Source: SOIA01 sp050116035 | GTDB taxonomy: Bacteria > Acidobacteriota > Aminicenantia > Aminicenantales > Aminicenantaceae | Assembly: GCA_050116035.1 (NCBI GenBank) | Contig: JASFPJ010000210.1 | Coordinates: forward strand, 1 to 6,183 | Length of the DNA: 6,183 nucleotides | Direction of reading: 5' to 3' | Shown here: piece after piece, positions 5,764 through 6,183 of the stretch | How the letters are laid out: each line of letters starts with the position of its first letter | Position numbering within the stretch: the first letter of the stretch is position 1 | Position numbers and translations under genes: made by a program | The notes under the pieces: generated by a model | Database searches by the model: none | What the model saw: the letters and a program-made list of their open reading frames with translations, nothing else | What the model was told of the DNA's origin: nothing

Positions 5764-6183
5764 TCGGAGTCAAAGGTTAAGAATCCAGTCCTTCTTATTT
5801 TTTTAAAATATTCTTGTACTATTCATCTGACAATTTTAAACTATAGAAACTTCTTTGTTAGAAGGGAAAGTTTTTTTCGTGCGACAGTGATTGGAGAGGG
5901 AAGAATTATCCGAAAAATGGAGTGCCCAGGAGCGCAGAAACTTTATTGGCCTTTAGGAGAATGAGAAAAATCCTCAAACAGGAGAGGAATCAAACATAAA
6001 TCAGTAGATAGATAAGATGCTCGGTGTCTATTATTGCAGCTTTTTATCCTTCCACATGTGTTTTTATTGGTCTATCTCCTTTAATACCGACCAAAAATTC
6101 TGTGATAGACCGGGCCGGTTGAATAGATAATAAAAGAGCCGATTGAGAAGCATTGTTCATGAATCTGAGCCCTAAGGGCGGTA
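5764..6183. other. Non-coding region upstream of apgM
   Basis: About 420 bp with no ORF that resembles a protein. The left part (5795-5850) is very AT-rich. It holds two weak hairpins with T-runs on the + strand (5778-5804 and 5850-5877), but no + strand gene precedes them. The right part (6069-6119) has two interleaved complementary pairs described in the findings, and an 11-bp palindrome GCCCTAAGGGC lies at 6169-6179 next to the window edge. I matched no tRNA, rRNA or riboswitch consensus I know by eye. It may hold the control region of a gene beyond the window. Confidence 0.6.
6069..6119. repeat. Interleaved inverted repeats with pseudoknot topology
   Basis: GGTCTATC (6069-6076) is the exact reverse complement of GATAGACC (6104-6111). 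ACCGACC (6086-6092) pairs with GGCCGGT (6113-6119) with one mismatch. The order of arms is 1a-2a-1b-2b, the arrangement of an H-type pseudoknot or of two competing hairpins. There is no gene in the window that it clearly controls. Short arms like these can arise by chance. Confidence 0.35.

Noticed and set aside
5778..5804. Hairpin TAAGAA/TTCTTA followed by seven T, terminator-like on the + strand
   Set aside because: The 6-bp stem is almost all A/T and no + strand gene lies upstream, so it has nothing to terminate.
5850..5877. Hairpin CTTCT/AGAAG with a T-run (5871-5877)
   Set aside because: A 5-bp stem with a 6-nt gap before the T-run is weak, and again no + strand gene precedes it.
5686..5964. 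92-codon + strand frame running from inside apgM into the upstream region
   Set aside because: It starts antisense to the apgM N-terminus and crosses its promoter; composition is irregular and no family is recognisable.
5961..5999. 12-codon ORF directly after AGGAGA
   Set aside because: The Shine-Dalgarno-like stretch abuts the ATG with too little spacing, and there is no gene after it that a leader peptide would serve.
6053..6060. Palindrome CACATGTG as a possible operator
   Set aside because: 8-bp palindromes are expected many times in 6 kb by chance, and no second copy or promoter accompanies it.
6017..6130. 37-aa ORF (ATG at 6017) after a purine-rich GGAGAGG
   Set aside because: The purine-rich stretch is about 30 nt from the ATG, too far for a Shine-Dalgarno, and the peptide has no recognisable features.
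6169..6179. Palindrome GCCCTAAGGGC near the right edge
   Set aside because: Only 5 bp per arm with no T-run, and cut off by the window edge, so its context cannot be judged.

Overview
The window reads as chromosomal DNA of moderate GC from a probably Gram-negative, probably anaerobic bacterium. The clues are a periplasmic-type AMIN/Amidase_3 cell-wall amidase, an electron transfer flavoprotein, a membrane polyferredoxin with six predicted 4Fe-4S clusters, and the archaeal-type cofactor-independent phosphoglycerate mutase used by some deep bacterial lineages. I would guess an Aminicenantes/Acidobacteriota-like or Desulfobacterota-like lineage, with low confidence, because no rRNA or other diagnostic marker is present.

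Layout, left to right. On the + strand are the last 65 codons of etfA, then a long near-perfect inverted repeat (217-306) that looks like a MITE or REP-type palindromic element. A recognisable promoter and a strong ribosome-binding site then lead to a small exported DUF2914 protein (425-841). Everything from 850 to about 5724 is on the - strand and is read right to left: apgM (phosphoglycerate mutase), an N-acetylmuramoyl-L-alanine amidase, a Tat-exported DUF362 protein, and a NapH/NapG-like polyferredoxin. The amidase, DUF362 and polyferredoxin genes overlap (4 nt and 20 nt) and must be one operon. That operon meets the DUF2914 gene tail to tail with only 8 bp between stop codons. The right end (5764-6183) is non-coding as far as I can see.

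How the parts may work together. The polyferredoxin appears to be a single-chain fusion: a NapH-like membrane half with cytoplasmic clusters, then an internal twin-arginine motif and a fifth membrane segment, then a NapG-like half with four clusters outside the membrane. The DUF362 protein carries its own Tat signal, so it should end up in the same outer compartment. I infer a transmembrane electron conduit that delivers electrons to (or takes them from) an exported DUF362 partner, co-expressed with a peptidoglycan amidase.

Both - strand promoters I can identify are close to sigma-70 consensus (TTGACT-N17-TATAGT for apgM, TTGACA-N17-TAGAAT for the amidase). Both place the predicted transcription start within about 10 nt of the ATG, and neither gene has a Shine-Dalgarno sequence. 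This suggests leaderless or very-short-leader mRNAs. It also rules out the longer TTG-initiated versions of both proteins, whose start codons lie inside the promoters.
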